The notes beneath the pieces were generated by a model. That model saw only the letters and a list, made by a program, of their open reading frames with translations. It did not search any database and was not told where the DNA came from. This document shows positions 1 through 12,293 of a stretch of 64,000 bases of DNA, piece by piece. The first letter of the stretch is position 1, and the number at the start of each line of letters is the position of its first letter. The stretch is from Yarrowia lipolytica (Eukaryota > Ascomycota > Dipodascomycetes > Dipodascales): assembly GCF_001761485.1 (NCBI RefSeq), contig NC_090774.1, positions 1,860,001-1,924,000 of the forward strand, read 5' to 3'. Both the position numbers and the translations under genes were made by a program.

Positions 1-1741
1 GAATGAGGTCGATATCTTTTTTCGCAGCGTCTGAAACAAGCTACAATCGACTGCAAGTACTTGTACATTACTGACAGTCCTACGTGTATCATAGGTCCTA
101 CTTGTAGGTATAATACTGAAAACAAAGACAAAGGACCAGACATGAGAAACATTCATGGCGGTTTTGAAACTGGGGTCATGTTGTAGGTTCTCTTTTGTGC
201 GGCAATTCTTGCACAAAAGAATTACGAACAAACACTTCTACTTGTAGTTTCAACTCTCCTGAGATATCCTTGCAGTTCTTGTCGCTTTGTGAGTTTGATT
301 ATGTGAGAGGTTGTAAGTACCGCCGGTATAGGTAGCCAATTAAGGCGGGTCTGAGATTTTCACTCTTCCGAAGGCATAGAACTTCTGCGTCTTGCAGCTC
401 ATATCGTTATACAATATATTCGAGAATGATATCACAACGTGTCTCTTTCCACCATTGACTCTAACTTGTGTAGCTCGTCAAAAATGACTTCTTCTAATGA
501 TTAGGTTGCCCTTTAAAAACAGTTATAGAAAAGTGGCGTCTGAAAATGTGATGATGATTGGTGATCTTGCTGTATTTGGTTTATTGCTTTTTATGGTCGT
601 CAATTTCAGCCCTGATACCTCCCTGAACTCCGACAACCTGCAGGTCGACAGGATGCACGCATGCACCCCGGCCATACTTCTATAGCTTGTGTCAGATGCA
701 TGAGGACAGAAAAAGCGGAATGAGCATGCCGATGGATCCGCAAATTCAGTGCTGCATGGGACATGGTTGGCCCACCCTCCCGCTACAAGCACTGGTACCA
801 ATAGCACAAGATGGTACATACAAGAACATGCGCTAGGTACAAATACGCGTACCTGTAGTGTGGGAGAATCTCAGGAACACCCCATTATGCATGTAGGAGC
901 CCCCCAAAAGCAGCTTGGAGTTTCTAACTCCGTCACGGTCCCAGAAACATGGTTTCTGAGGTTTTCCCACCTCCCCTCTTTCTAAGCTCCTTTTCTACCC
1001 AACACAATTAACTCCGAAGTGCACGGCTCAGACTCCGAAGCAATGTCGTGATCAACAATTTGCTCGATTCAGGGAGTTTATTAATTGATAACCGACTGAT
1101 TGTACTGTATGTACTAGTCATGCAATTATCCCCCTAAATTGAGCCCAGAGTGTGAACTGTGACACATTTCCATCGAGGGAGTTTGATTTTGAGAAACTCG
1201 TCAAACTTTTTTTATGCCTGAGGTTCAGGTGAGCGAGGATAGCTATCACTCCAATGCCAAAAGCAAATGTGGCAGTCACCTTGCTCTCTCTTCCAGTAGA
1301 GTTGTATGGTTTTTCTGCTATTAATTACAATCAGGCAGACCTCAGCCTGACCGCCCCAAGTTTTTGGGATCTTGTGAATCAATGCCCAATACTTGTACGA
1401 AGTTCTGGCGAGAAAAGCCTCGTAAATGTTCGTGTGTCCCATGATTCAGCAGGAGGAGTTTACCATGGTGTTAACCGAGACTGTAATGACAATTAACCAG
1501 ACCACCGTCACCTTACCCTCTAGGCTACATATATAGAAAGCTGTAGTGGTACTTGTACTACGTAGAAGTGCCTGTGTAGATAAGGTGATGAGAACCCAGC
1601 AGATATACAAACGCCGAACAGAGGTTAGAAGTATGACAATGCTTGACCATTTACTCCAGGCACAACAACATCAAATATCGTACAAGTGTTTTTTTTGGGA
1701 GAGAATAAATATAATAAATAATATACAGGTTTTGATGTTGG
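1..1741. other. Intergenic sequence, no supported gene
   Basis: No open frame here has a credible protein: all are short, and frames on both strands overlap each other. TACTTGTAC-type motifs occur near 55-66, 238 and 1550. The right end is the 3' flank of the homeodomain gene, including an AT-rich run near 1700-1735 that suits a polyadenylation region. The left edge is cut by the window, so a gene ending just outside cannot be excluded. Confidence 0.6.
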
Positions 1742-2475
1742 TTAATTTCGGGGAACAGGTCGCTTGTGCTCAGACTTCCAGCCCTGTCGCTTGTTCTGAA
1801 ACCATATCTGGACCACTCGAGGGGTCATGTTGAGCTCCTTGGCCAAGTCAAGTCTCTGCTCGGAAGAAGGAAAGAATGTCTGCTCAAAGACTTCGTTGAG
1901 CCGAGCAACTTGGTAAGAGGTTGCTCTGCGTCGCTTGGGCTTGGGGGTCTGAGGAACAGCCTGAGGAACGGCCGGGTATGTAGTTGTAGCCGGGGCAGCG
2001 TAGTAGTGGGTGCTGGGCGCTGGTGCCAAATGGGTGTGAGGAGGAGCCACATGGTGGTAGGCAGGGTGAGGAGCCATCATATGGTGGGGGACATGGTGAG
2101 GGGGAGGTGGAGGAGGGATATGGTGATGTGTGTGGAGAGGAGCAGCATGGTATACTGGCACTGGAGTAGGCACAGTATGAATGGGAGAGGGTTGCGAGAG
2201 CGCACTGGCGTGTGGAGGAGCGGCAGTCGAGGTGTACTCATACAGAGGAGGAGTGGAGGCAGGGGTCATAGGAGAAGTAACATTCTTATTCAGTCGCTCC
2301 AGGGGAGGAGACAACTGCCGAGGGGGCAAGGGTTCCGGCTCATCACATAGGAGTGATTTGACTGATGGCAGTCGTGTATCTCGTGGCCGGTATGCGAGAG
2401 GCCAGTGTTCATGTTGTGGATGGATGGCAGTGAGAACGATGGGGTGGTCGAAGGCATTGTGAGAGTAACGGACAT
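1742..2475 (-). CDS. Homeodomain transcription factor (5' end uncertain)
   Basis: The last 66 residues form a homeodomain at the very C-terminus: a basic KPKRRR arm, three helices, and the recognition-helix motif VVQIWFQNKRQ. This implies a sequence-specific DNA-binding regulator in the nucleus. Ahead of it lies a low-complexity region rich in Pro, His, Ala and Tyr, as in many fungal activators and repressors. The homeodomain frame stays open upstream to about 2494 and reads a coding-like RLPSVKSLLCDEPEP, a pattern reminiscent of Yox1/Yhp1-type proteins, but it holds no ATG. The nearest ATG (2475) is in another frame, and no GTGAGT donor was found between them. The real start may therefore be on an unseen exon, or the frame may change near 2390-2475. 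I chose 2475 as the outer limit. The homeodomain is certain; the gene name is not. Confidence 0.75.
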
Positions 2476-2494
2476 TATTTAATTGTGGAGATAT

Positions 2495-5400
2495 TCAAGG
2501 CTATCTTGGGGGGCTTGATAGATATATATGTTATGAGCCCCGATCCCAGCCAAGAGACTTTGGTTATGCAGAATCATGGGTGTGTAGACATTTGGGTTTC
2601 GATTCTTTGTTTGAGAATTGCTCCCATCGAAGACAAAGAGACAACAAAGCAAAGTTCCATACAGCAACACATAATTAAGGTTGAACGAATCTTAACATAC
2701 ACATGCAGGCGCTGAGCTTAATGGAACTAAACGCTACCACGATGACCTGTGCAACAAAACTCTGCAGTTATACTCATACCTGAAATTAGGTCAACCCTAT
2801 AATTCCGGATCGCGGGACTTTCGAGGGTTAGGGGATTGCATTTGAATGATTGTGGCATTGAAACGTGTAAATTGTGGTGAGACTCAATCCAGGTTAGGGG
2901 TGGAGAACGTGGAAATAGTGGATTGGAGCCGGAGATTGGAAGAAGTTAAGGGAAACCCATGGTTCAGCTCTGCTATTAGGGCAATTAAACGTTGGGGTAA
3001 CTATTGCCGTTGGACTTAACTGGAACACTGTCTTTGTAGCTGAGTATTTCGGTCATTTCAGGCTTCTGGCTCTTATTCATCAGGACGACCATTAAAACTG
3101 CACCGGCATTATAAATTATCGTTCTGTGACTGAATGTTTCGCCCGCCAATACCGCTTGATGTGGGAAACTTTTACTTCTTTAGGCAAAAGAGGAAGTGCA
3201 TCACTGCAGTTTGACTTTTCGATTCATAGCCCTACCTCTCACTGTCACACATACAAGAACGAAGTCAGGCTTTTATATGAATTAATTTGACACGATAAAC
3301 AAAGAGGAGAGTTTTTTTATTTTATTTTTTGGGCAAAAAATCTCTGAGTCTACCCCCGCGATCGGTTATTTTGGGAGCGGCTATTAACTGTGCGTAAGAG
3401 TGACCATATGCAGTGTCCAGGCCACATGATGAGGGGATAGCACGTATATTTGCCCTTCTGAATTCAACCAGATACTAATTTGGTACCTGACATGATGTGG
3501 ATTGTTTATTCTCCTCTTCTCTCATAGGTTATGGCGAAGTATTATGGCTGAATTGCAATGCAGTGGCGTTCTGTTGACAAGTTAGGGCAATACCAGAAAT
3601 TGGGTTCTTCGGCTGTCAAGCCGGTGAGCTTATCGATGCGAAACATGGCCAATTCCAGAAGCAGTGGGAACTTCCTCGTAGAACCTTAAATCCACTTCCG
3701 GTTGACATGAAATGTGTGGGGGAATGTGCGATGGAGCAATATTCCCTGTATCATCGACAAATACTTTTGAGTGGACAATCATTTATAATTCGGTATTATA
3801 AAGATTATCTTCTTTCCTTAACGATCTGGTTTTTAATTAATTTACCGAAATAATATATATCCAGTATATAGTGAGTGAGTGTACTCGTACAAGTAGATCC
3901 ACTTTGAAAAGATGGGACTACTCGGCTGGCCGGACACTCAAAACACCACCTCACAAAGGAGGCGTGCGTCCATGCATAAGGTGGGCATAGATATCGGACA
4001 CTAAGGCCCCGTGAGTCTGGGCAGGGGTCAAAGAATTGCCATAAAATTCCAATATAGTAAGCAGTCTTCTATATGTTATGGCGGGTGGACCATTCTAGTC
4101 ACCAGATCACCGTGGGGCCTTAGTTTTATGCCCATCAATGATATGGATTTTAGATCTTATGGTGGTTGTAATAAACAACACTTGCATAACCATAAACGCC
4201 AGTTAGTCCCAGCCCCTGGCATTGGCGTTGTGGCTAATGACAAAGGCAATAGCAGTTGCTCCCAAAATGAATAAAAGGAGCACTGAAGGCAGCCACCTGA
4301 ACAACGAGTAAGATCAAAGCCATAACATGAGCACATTTAAGAAAAGACCCTTTAGACTCCAGATGATTCACAAAAATACACCACCGCCACAAAACCTGGA
4401 GTGTACTGGTAATAACTGATTACCACGCATCGAGCTCTGTGCAAACACAAACAGCTCAGCCACATTGTCTTGAGTATTGTGGCAAAACTGAATCTTATTA
4501 AAACACGAAAATGCAAGTATAACCGACAACCCTATGTATTATTACAGAAACAGAAATAGGTGTAATATCCACCGCATAATCCAAGATGCCGAGGTGCGTT
4601 GATTATTAATGCGTGTGGTGTGGTTGACATATCCTCTAACCATCTTGCTCTGCCGTCATGTTTATGTATAGTGGGCTGATGTCACAACGAGTCGAAGTAC
4701 AGTACACTGTATTTTGCTCGTGACTTCATTAAAGCTTATATAAACGACACCAGGGACACTGTCGCATCTTACTTGTAGCGGGTACTTGTACGATACAAGG
4801 TCATCCTCGTGCGGTGCCGGTATCTGTAGTTGCACTTGTGGGACAGCTACAAGTAGTTCGATCAGTGGTGTTATGACGCAAAAAGACAACTTCGTCCCCC
4901 ATCTGAAATTATAAATTCTGAGGCTTAACTTGTTCTTGGCACCTGGCTCTCTTTCTTTGAACCATCTTGGCTGGACGGACAGTGTTCTCTCCGCTATTTT
5001 CCTCGAGTTTGTCACTTGTTTTCGCAGCCTTCCTGCAACCCTAACATTGACGAGGTCACAAATTTTAGATGTGATGTGGTCGGGGACTACAGTATACTGA
5101 TACTCTTATGATGGGTTTTGTTCTCGGACCAGCGTTTGTCTACGCACATAAAGTGCCACGCAGGTCCCGATACAATAGCTACAAGTAGGGCTGAGGAGAC
5201 CATCGGGAATAAGATCCGAAGAAAATGCGGAATAGGCCGGAAACAGCAAAAAAAAATATTTATTTTTTTTTAAAAAAAAGTCGCTTAATGAATCAGTGGG
5301 GTGATTGTTGGATCACACACATATCTACATAATCCAAGTGGAACCACGCGGTTTGACAGCAATTGGGGCTGCTTCCCACAGCAGGTATTATGCTGCCAAC

Positions 5401-8400
5401 TCCCACTCTCCGTGTTCACACCCTGTCGCTTGTCATCTCCCTCGTACAAGGACAAGTGCAAGTATGCGGCTGATACATCACTGTGGGATATGGCATACCA
5501 TCGGCTGGGCTTCAGGAGATTTTTGCCTAAAACGATTATTCCTATACAATCTAAAAGTACCTGTGCTATGATGCTTCCATTAAACTATAATCTTAATTAT
5601 ATACCCTCATCACACTAAACTGAAGGGTCTCCACAGGACAATTTACTGTATTCAAACTATTCTCTTTGAGATAAACGCCCAGTGTCTTTATTGTTCAAGC
5701 TACCAACCGTATGTAATCAATGATAAAAAAAAAGTGAGGCTCACTTTGAAAACTATCCACATTGTTGTGTTGGACTCCAAACGCCTTTGTTCCATTACTA
5801 TATAAGATTATCAAAATAATCAAAATAAGATTCACTATTAAGCAATATTAAAGTGTGATGTATAAGAGCAAAAAAACGCACGCACGCCGTGCACGATTGT
5901 CCCTTCAAATAGCCGCGAGGAATGTGTACTTGTCTGTGCTCACAGCTAGACAAGCAACGAAGCCGGAGCCAAGTCGGAGATATTGTCTTAATGCATAACT
6001 TCCATCGCCGAAGACAAGGGGAGCTCTTATGAAGCTTGAATAACATGAAAACCTCAAAGGTGAACCAACTGTGGGAGCGGGCACACGACACTTACGTGGT
6101 TATCAATATGACTGGGTCATCGTAATTAAGGTTTATACAGGCAAATCGTGGGTTGTTTTTTTCTTTTTTTCGGCCCGGTCTCGGCAAATGACAAGACTAT
6201 GTCTGTGACGAAATAAGAAGCCCTTGTTGGTCACAGAAGGTCTTGAATCTATATAGTTTTTTTCGCCGTCTTCCCTGTGTTGTTCTTCTAGCTTGTAGGG
6301 CCCATTTTAAAAAATAACACGTGACTTTCCCCGACAGAATATTCTTCTCGGGATATCATCCGCATTACAGCTGCATATGCAAGACAGCCAAGGACGTATA
6401 CGATGACGGCTGGGTCAGATGGTTCGTGACAAAGTTTGGCAAATGAAATGCAAACAGTGATAGCAAGAAGAAAGTTGAGTTTAATAAACAGCAAAAACCA
6501 AAAGTAGCTTTGAGCACCAAACTAACAGTGATCTCAGAACTGAATTTCACTCTCGTCGGCTCTTCTCTCGGATGTTCTAATACGCCTAGCATGCGGTGGG
6601 ATCGAAGACAGAGCAACTTTACCGTATATTTGCAGCTGTGGATGCGGAGGTATAAGCCGTGAGCTATTATTCGGGATTTCTCATCTCAGGTCGTGCTGCT
6701 CTAAATACCCTGGACCACCCCCCATTGATCCATAATTTTGTGAAAAGTGGTCCAGAGGAGGAGGGGCTGTTGTATAGCGTTGGGGACGGACACAGTTGAC
6801 TGTATGGCATGGCGTTATATATACAAGTGCCGTGTAAAGTATTTGCTGAGGCTGTTCCGATTCAACCACCTACTGAACAGCAGCTGTGAAGCAAGAGGGA
6901 ATGACTACAGTGCCTATCACTTCAGTGCGAGTACAGATGAAACAATTTGTTGCCACCTGTACTCACTTCGCACTGTAGCATGGGATTATCAGAGTAGTTT
7001 CCGATGCTTGGTGACTTGCCAAACTGTGCCCATCCGAAGAGTCGAAGACCTATGGCCGATTCTGATTGAGGTTGGCAACCTCGGGCAACTATCCACTCTT
7101 CCTGTAAAGTTGCCACGGCCGCAGCTTTTTCTAAATCCAAGACATTAAATTAATATTGCACCGTGCAAAAATTTCATTTCCCCCTTTCCCCTTGGACATG
7201 ACGTTGGGCTGCAGGTCTCTGCTTCAGGCTGCATATCGCCACATAAACGGAGCGTTGGAAATGAAAAAGGACAGCATGGCTAAAAAAAGACCAACGGGGT
7301 TCATCTTAAATGTTGCATGTGCGTGGTGTCGTAAATGACGCATTTGCCGTTGTTTTCAGTCGGTCGACAGGAGTCCTTCATCTTCGGAGGTGGTCGAAAG
7401 TGGCTATAAACTCGCTTGCATGCAACCGGAGCTGCCGATGGTTCCGAAATCGGCACGGCACAAAAGCAAAAACGCCGAGACTGAACAGCAGGAGCCCTCA
7501 ACAAGACATCTCCTCCATCTACTTTTAGTGGATTTGAATACATACAGTATCTGGAACTCTGGTTCCAAGGACCAGTACCAGAATGGCACCATTCGAGCAC
7601 AAAGGCTGCGAGACATTGTACCATATAAGCAGGCTTTTAGACGCAGCAGACCCATCCGAGCAGACTGCCTTGCAGCCGGGCAATCTCGGGAAATCGACAA
7701 TGAAACCCCAATTCACGAAATAGGATTTATATCAGGTGACCATCTGTCCTAATTATATTGAAGAGATGCTAGGAAAAAATTGGAGCCCTCTTACCCCTGG
7801 CGCTAGATAGATTCTGCTGTTCGCCCTTTTTGTCAGACTACAATACTTTCATGTCTTATGTACCATTTTTGGCCCAGCTTCAGACCCGTCATACCGCTAC
7901 AGTATTTGGTGTGTTGCATACACCATATCGATCCGCAGTACAAGTACGAGTATCGGGTACCACCAGAATTAACGGTACAAATATGAATAGCACTGTAACC
8001 CCACAAGACTCTACAGCTCAGATTCTTCACCCCCACCCCCTGCTTTCTTCTTCATTACAGACAGTTGCAAAGAATCCAACGCGCAGTTTTGGAGCAAAAT
8101 CAACTATGGAAGCACACTTGGGACATGCGCCAAGAAATGGACTACAAAATACTACAAGTAGTACTAACGTCACAAGTTTTCTATTGGAACGAGCTGTATC
8201 AAAGATTTGAGCAGCGGCCAAAGCCCTGTTCTGTCCGCTTCCTTGTGTTTTTAGGGGTTTTCTTTTTAACGGAGTCAGCACCCTGGAATTAGTTTGAAAC
8301 CAGCTTTACTACTTGTAGTTACACTACTTGTAGGTGCAGATGTCATTAATAATCGCCATTTCCCATGAAAACTACCCTATGCTGATGGATAGACTAACCA

Positions 8401-10155
8401 GACACGAATCGGGTGTGTAACAAGAAAAAACACCTCAAGCAGTACATCCATGACGACTACTGTTTCTCAAGTTGAGGGTACATACAAGGACTGTGCACAA
8501 TATATCGCACATGTCTCACTTTCGACAGGAAGTATGAACTCCGGTGGCCAGCAGCAGTGGTGTCGTAGCAGCCTTGCCAGCCCGCTTCAACATTCTACTT
8601 TTTTAGCTTAAGCTCGATTTTCTCGCTTAAAATTGTTGTCTACGGATTGATTGTGGGCTGCTGCAAACTGCTGCGGGTTGATCCGTACCTGGATCGACCT
8701 TCGGTCGTTTAACGCGAGGCTGTCGCAAGCGGCTGTGGAGGATTCTAAGTGCCCTTCCTGCTGAGCCGTCAGAAGAGCTTGGAGTGCTACGGGTGGCCTG
8801 GGGAGCAGGGTTTTGATTAACTTGCTTACATATTGCTATCGGCGCGACGTGAGTGTCTCGGAGGAAGTATGGTTTTCGAATGAGGCAAGGTACTCTCGTA
8901 CATTGTAGAAGCACGGTATGAGTGTTGATAAAGCGACTTTGCATTTTAAACAATAACCCCGATGCTGAAATCAAAAAGTGCCGGTACACTACACTACACA
9001 CGACTTCCATGTAGCCTTACAGGTACCGCACCGTAATGGGGGTACTTTACCAATGCCGATACTTGTAGTCTTACAGGTACAGTACATACTGTACCCTACC
9101 GTACATGCCGTTATCGGTCTGGTGTGTACTACAGTTTGTATACAGTATGTATGTACATGCTTGTAAGAAATACCTCTGAATAGGTGACTGACGATACATA
9201 CATACATACCTGACCCGAGTCTTACTGTCGCTTGCTCGGGGAAGGCCCTGGAGTGATGCGGCTGCTCTTTCCACGACTTTGATTCAGACGTTAGAAAGCC
9301 CCGGATTCTTGTCACTGAGGAGTAGTACAGTAGCGCGTCGTTGCCTCGAAACTCCAGCCTGTAAATAAGCTCAGACACAAGTCGGCACGAATACACGCGA
9401 TGATGTAATTACCCTATATTAAAGGCAACACAATATACCCTACAAGCAGCATGTCTCAGCTGTGTTTGCATTGTTTTAAAAAATATATAAAAAATTAAAA
9501 AATTAGAACTGCTGCTGTGGAACTCCTTCCAAAAGATGTCCAGTCTGGGCAGGTTTTTTTTACATCCGTTCGAACTTGTACTTGTATAGAGAACTCATCT
9601 ATAGAGTTATTACATGTTATATTGTGTAAGCGGAAATGGCGGACTTTCTAATAGACACTCTTGTTGCACCTATCCGACGCAAGCCGTGTCTGGCATTTAT
9701 GATTTTCTTGCTCTATAATATGTTATACGTGTCGCGGAAGTATTGTACCTCCAGGGATAATGGCATGACGACGGACGAACGAACGGCTCTCGGTTTTGGA
9801 CGGGGGGGTCTCCAAAAACATATTGCATATTCGCGATATAAAAACAATAGCAGAATCACCGTGTGGGTGATAATGACATTGGATACAATCACCGCCCGTT
9901 CAATATTACGGTACATACTGTACGTATCGAACGTCATTGATTCTCGGCTGGTTTTTTTCCCTGGAAAAAGCACCGGGCAACGATATACAACATAAAGAGG
10001 TTCATCATTATTGATGTCGTTCGTGTACAGGAAAAGAAACCCCAAGCGAGCTCGTGTGACGGAATGTCTTCCCATATGGAAACCTTCCGTCTGAAATATA
10101 GATATCAAACTATTTTTTAGATGACTGTGTATATACATTGAGTTGTCATTTAATC
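2495..10155. other. 7.7 kb gene-poor stretch
   Basis: No frame here is long or coding-like enough to call. The longest (119-141 codons) lie at 9636-9995 and 9713-10138 on opposite strands over the same bases, which argues for chance. The sequence is AT-rich, with A/T runs (5250-5280, 9478-9505), several TACTTGTAC motifs (near 3887, 4790, 8318-8335, 9060, 9575), CATA microsatellite-like runs near 9190-9210 and one clear inverted-repeat structure at 4000-4124. It could be a large regulatory region, a replication or centromere-type region, or decayed DNA; the sequence alone does not decide. Confidence 0.5.
4000..4124. repeat. 125 bp segment bounded by inverted repeats
   Basis: The ends are a perfect 11 bp inverted repeat (ACTAAGGCCCC at 4000-4010 and its complement at 4114-4124). 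The match continues imperfectly inwards: GTGAGTCTGG on the left against GTGATCTGG read from the right, offset by three bases. No clear target-site duplication flanks it. It could be a short MITE-like non-autonomous DNA element or a stem-loop in a transcript. Confidence 0.5.
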
Positions 10156-11232
10156 TTATCTGACCGGCATGGAAGGGTCTCCCCGAGCGAGCTTTCTCGC
10201 CTTGTCGTTCGAGTTGATGCGTTTTGGCGACAGCTTCTCTTCCGTTTTCTGTTTCCCGTCGTTGTTTGGCTTCATGAGTGTTGGGTCAAATCGACGGACT
10301 TCGGCCAACTCCGGGGTGAGCGGTTCGATAATTCTGTAGGATTGGAGCGCCTTATTGATTGTATCCATGGGATCTGGTTTGAAAAGACTCTTTTTGTTCC
10401 TCCAATCGCCAGCGACGTATTTGATCATTTCTGCCATGCCGCTTCTAATGTACGACTCGGATTCAGGTACCTTGCGAACACGGAATACGTAGACTCCATC
10501 GCACGCACCTGGGGTTTTGTGGAACTCTTCCAAGAAAATTCTTCTGTATATCTTGGCCGTGATACTTCGGTAGACACCTGACGTTAATGGACAGGGGTTT
10601 CTCTGATCTTTCAAGGGCATCCCTGTAGATGTTGGCATTCCTGGAGCCGCATACCCCATGTTGTTGAATTCGTTGACCTTGTGACCATTTAGGGGTAGGA
10701 ACGAATGCCACTGTATGACAATTGACGGTCTCGTCTTTCTGAACACACCCTGTACCGTCCATGGCGACAAGTAGAACGATGTAAAATCGACTATGCTATG
10801 GGAGTAACTAGCTTTTTTGATGCCGTTTCCAACCGTATGCTGATGAATTCCTTTGAGCTGAGTGGGATCTGTGACCACGTCCGGCCAATATGTCCCCGGG
10901 TCCTGGTTTCCACTGTTGTCTGGGGGCATTATCCACTTTGTGTACTTCTTCGGGCTCCACATGTCTTCTGCGGTGAGGTTATGGCCCGCGACATTGGCGA
11001 AGAATGCGTCAGCCTGGACCGATCCACACGATCTGATTTCTTTGTCGATTCTTGGGTGACTTAGGGGCTCGTCGATAATCTCATGGTGGCTGTTGGCATG
11101 TGCTGTAGACCCCCGGCCCGTGGCATTTTTCTTGCTGAAAAGAGATCTACCTACTCGCCGAGGCTTTCCTGTTGGAGCTTTCACTGTCTGCGTTGACGTG
11201 GCGGTTGCAAACCCCCGGATCAGCTGTCTCAT
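10156..11232 (-). CDS. Unrecognised protein, probably mitochondrial
   Basis: This 358-residue protein was not recognised. The ATG at 11232 is preferred because it opens with MRQLIRGFATATSTQTVKAP, a basic, Ser/Thr-rich, acid-free stretch typical of a mitochondrial presequence; an in-frame ATG at 11280 is the alternative. The body is a mix of aromatic and basic segments without transmembrane helices, Walker motifs or cysteine clusters that I can see, for example WSPKKYTKWIMPPDN near the first third. The C-terminal 30 residues are very lysine-rich and probably disordered. The gene stands alone on the minus strand, with the gene-poor stretch downstream and the SSK1-type gene divergent from it about 1.06 kb away. 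A soluble matrix protein, perhaps bound to RNA or the ribosome, would fit the composition, but that is a guess. Confidence 0.75.
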   Translation of the reverse strand: MRQLIRGFATATSTQTVKAPTGKPRRVGRSLFSKKNATGRGSTAHANSHHEIIDEPLSHPRIDKEIRSCGSVQADAFFANVAGHNLTAEDMWSPKKYTKWIMPPDNSGNQDPGTYWPDVVTDPTQLKGIHQHTVGNGIKKASYSHSIVDFTSFYLSPWTVQGVFRKTRPSIVIQWHSFLPLNGHKVNEFNNMGYAAPGMPTSTGMPLKDQRNPCPLTSGVYRSITAKIYRRIFLEEFHKTPGACDGVYVFRVRKVPESESYIRSGMAEMIKYVAGDWRNKKSLFKPDPMDTINKALQSYRIIEPLTPELAEVRRFDPTLMKPNNDGKQKTEEKLSPKRINSNDKARKLARGDPSMPVR

Positions 11233-12293
11233 GATATTGGAGTGCTCAGGTGGCCAAAAAAGTGTGCTCTTGTCATGCATTATCTCAGTTAAATTTACGG
11301 AACAAGGTTTGGCGTGCCCATTCTGTACTGCATGCTGATGAGATGAACCAAGGGTACACACAGTACATACTGAACTGGTGCTGGTACTACTTTTGTCGGT
11401 TGAGATGGCACCGGAGCAGTTTTAGGCGGTCCCTTTGATGCTGGCGTGTCCGTGTTTTGCATATATTCATGAGCTTTTCTTATCGGGGGTTACTTGACCA
11501 GAGCGTACTTGTACGTGTACTTGTAGGGTATGCAAATCCAAATTAATAGTCACAATTTGCCAATACTTTTACGATACTTATACTGAGTGAGGTCATATGG
11601 CCGAGAAACGACCATCAAAGAGACACCAAGAAACAGATGACAACAGCTCAAGACAAACCCGAGAATGCAGTAATTAGCATCTCCGGAGCCGATTTCCCTA
11701 GAAATCACCACTACGTCGCGTCTATCGTTGTGCTCTTCTCACACCAATGCGCGTGCAGCAGGCATAATATATAGTATCTTCATGAGCGGAAAAAAATCGG
11801 CTGGCCAGTATAGATGGACTGCCCCGCTGACGGCATATAGTACGATGAGGAGGTCGCAGACAAAAAAAAGTATATGGCTCACGGTGAATAGTAAAGGTTT
11901 AGCACCCTTCGCGTATTCTCGGAAAACCGTGAAGGATGATGGGTGTCAACTCTGGGCTTACAAGGTGGCACGTGACATGCGCAGTTATGCCGTCGTAGTT
12001 TACATTCTTGGGTAGCAGTAATGAGAGAGAGATAGGCGATGGTCTCCAACTCTAGGAGGTCCACGTCCCCGCTCTCAGTTGCCTTACTTAGATTCATCAG
12101 AGCCCTTATCATGATTGAAGCGCGCATTCCTCGCTGTGCACCATCATCGCTCAATAACCTTCCTAGCAAACATACCGCGAACTCTATCTCTCCACGAAAC
12201 CTCCATCACCAACATCACATCGAACACAGAACACTGCGGCGAAACTCCACCTGCCGCCCAAGGCACTCAACAAACATAGATAAAAAAGCAGGA
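11233..12293. other. Divergent promoter region
   Basis: This 1.06 kb separates the divergent starts of the presumed mitochondrial gene and the SSK1-type gene. It has TACTTGTAC-type motifs near 11505-11525 and a CACGTG at 11968-11973. An open frame runs into the SSK1-type gene from an ATG at 12039, so part of the right side could be translated if that earlier start is used. Confidence 0.5.

Noticed and set aside
638-649. CTGCAGGTCGAC, identical to part of a common cloning polylinker
   Set aside because: Only 12 bases match, and the flanks do not continue as vector sequence, so a coincidence is likeliest.
9636-9995. 119-codon plus-strand frame with an ATG start
   Set aside because: Overlaps an equally long minus-strand frame, composition is not protein-like and nothing was recognised; chance is likelier.
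12039-12293. In-frame N-terminal extension of the SSK1-type protein
   Set aside because: The extra 85 residues have an odd His/Arg/Asn composition and overlap presumed promoter; the later ATG has a better A-rich context. Kept only as an alternative.
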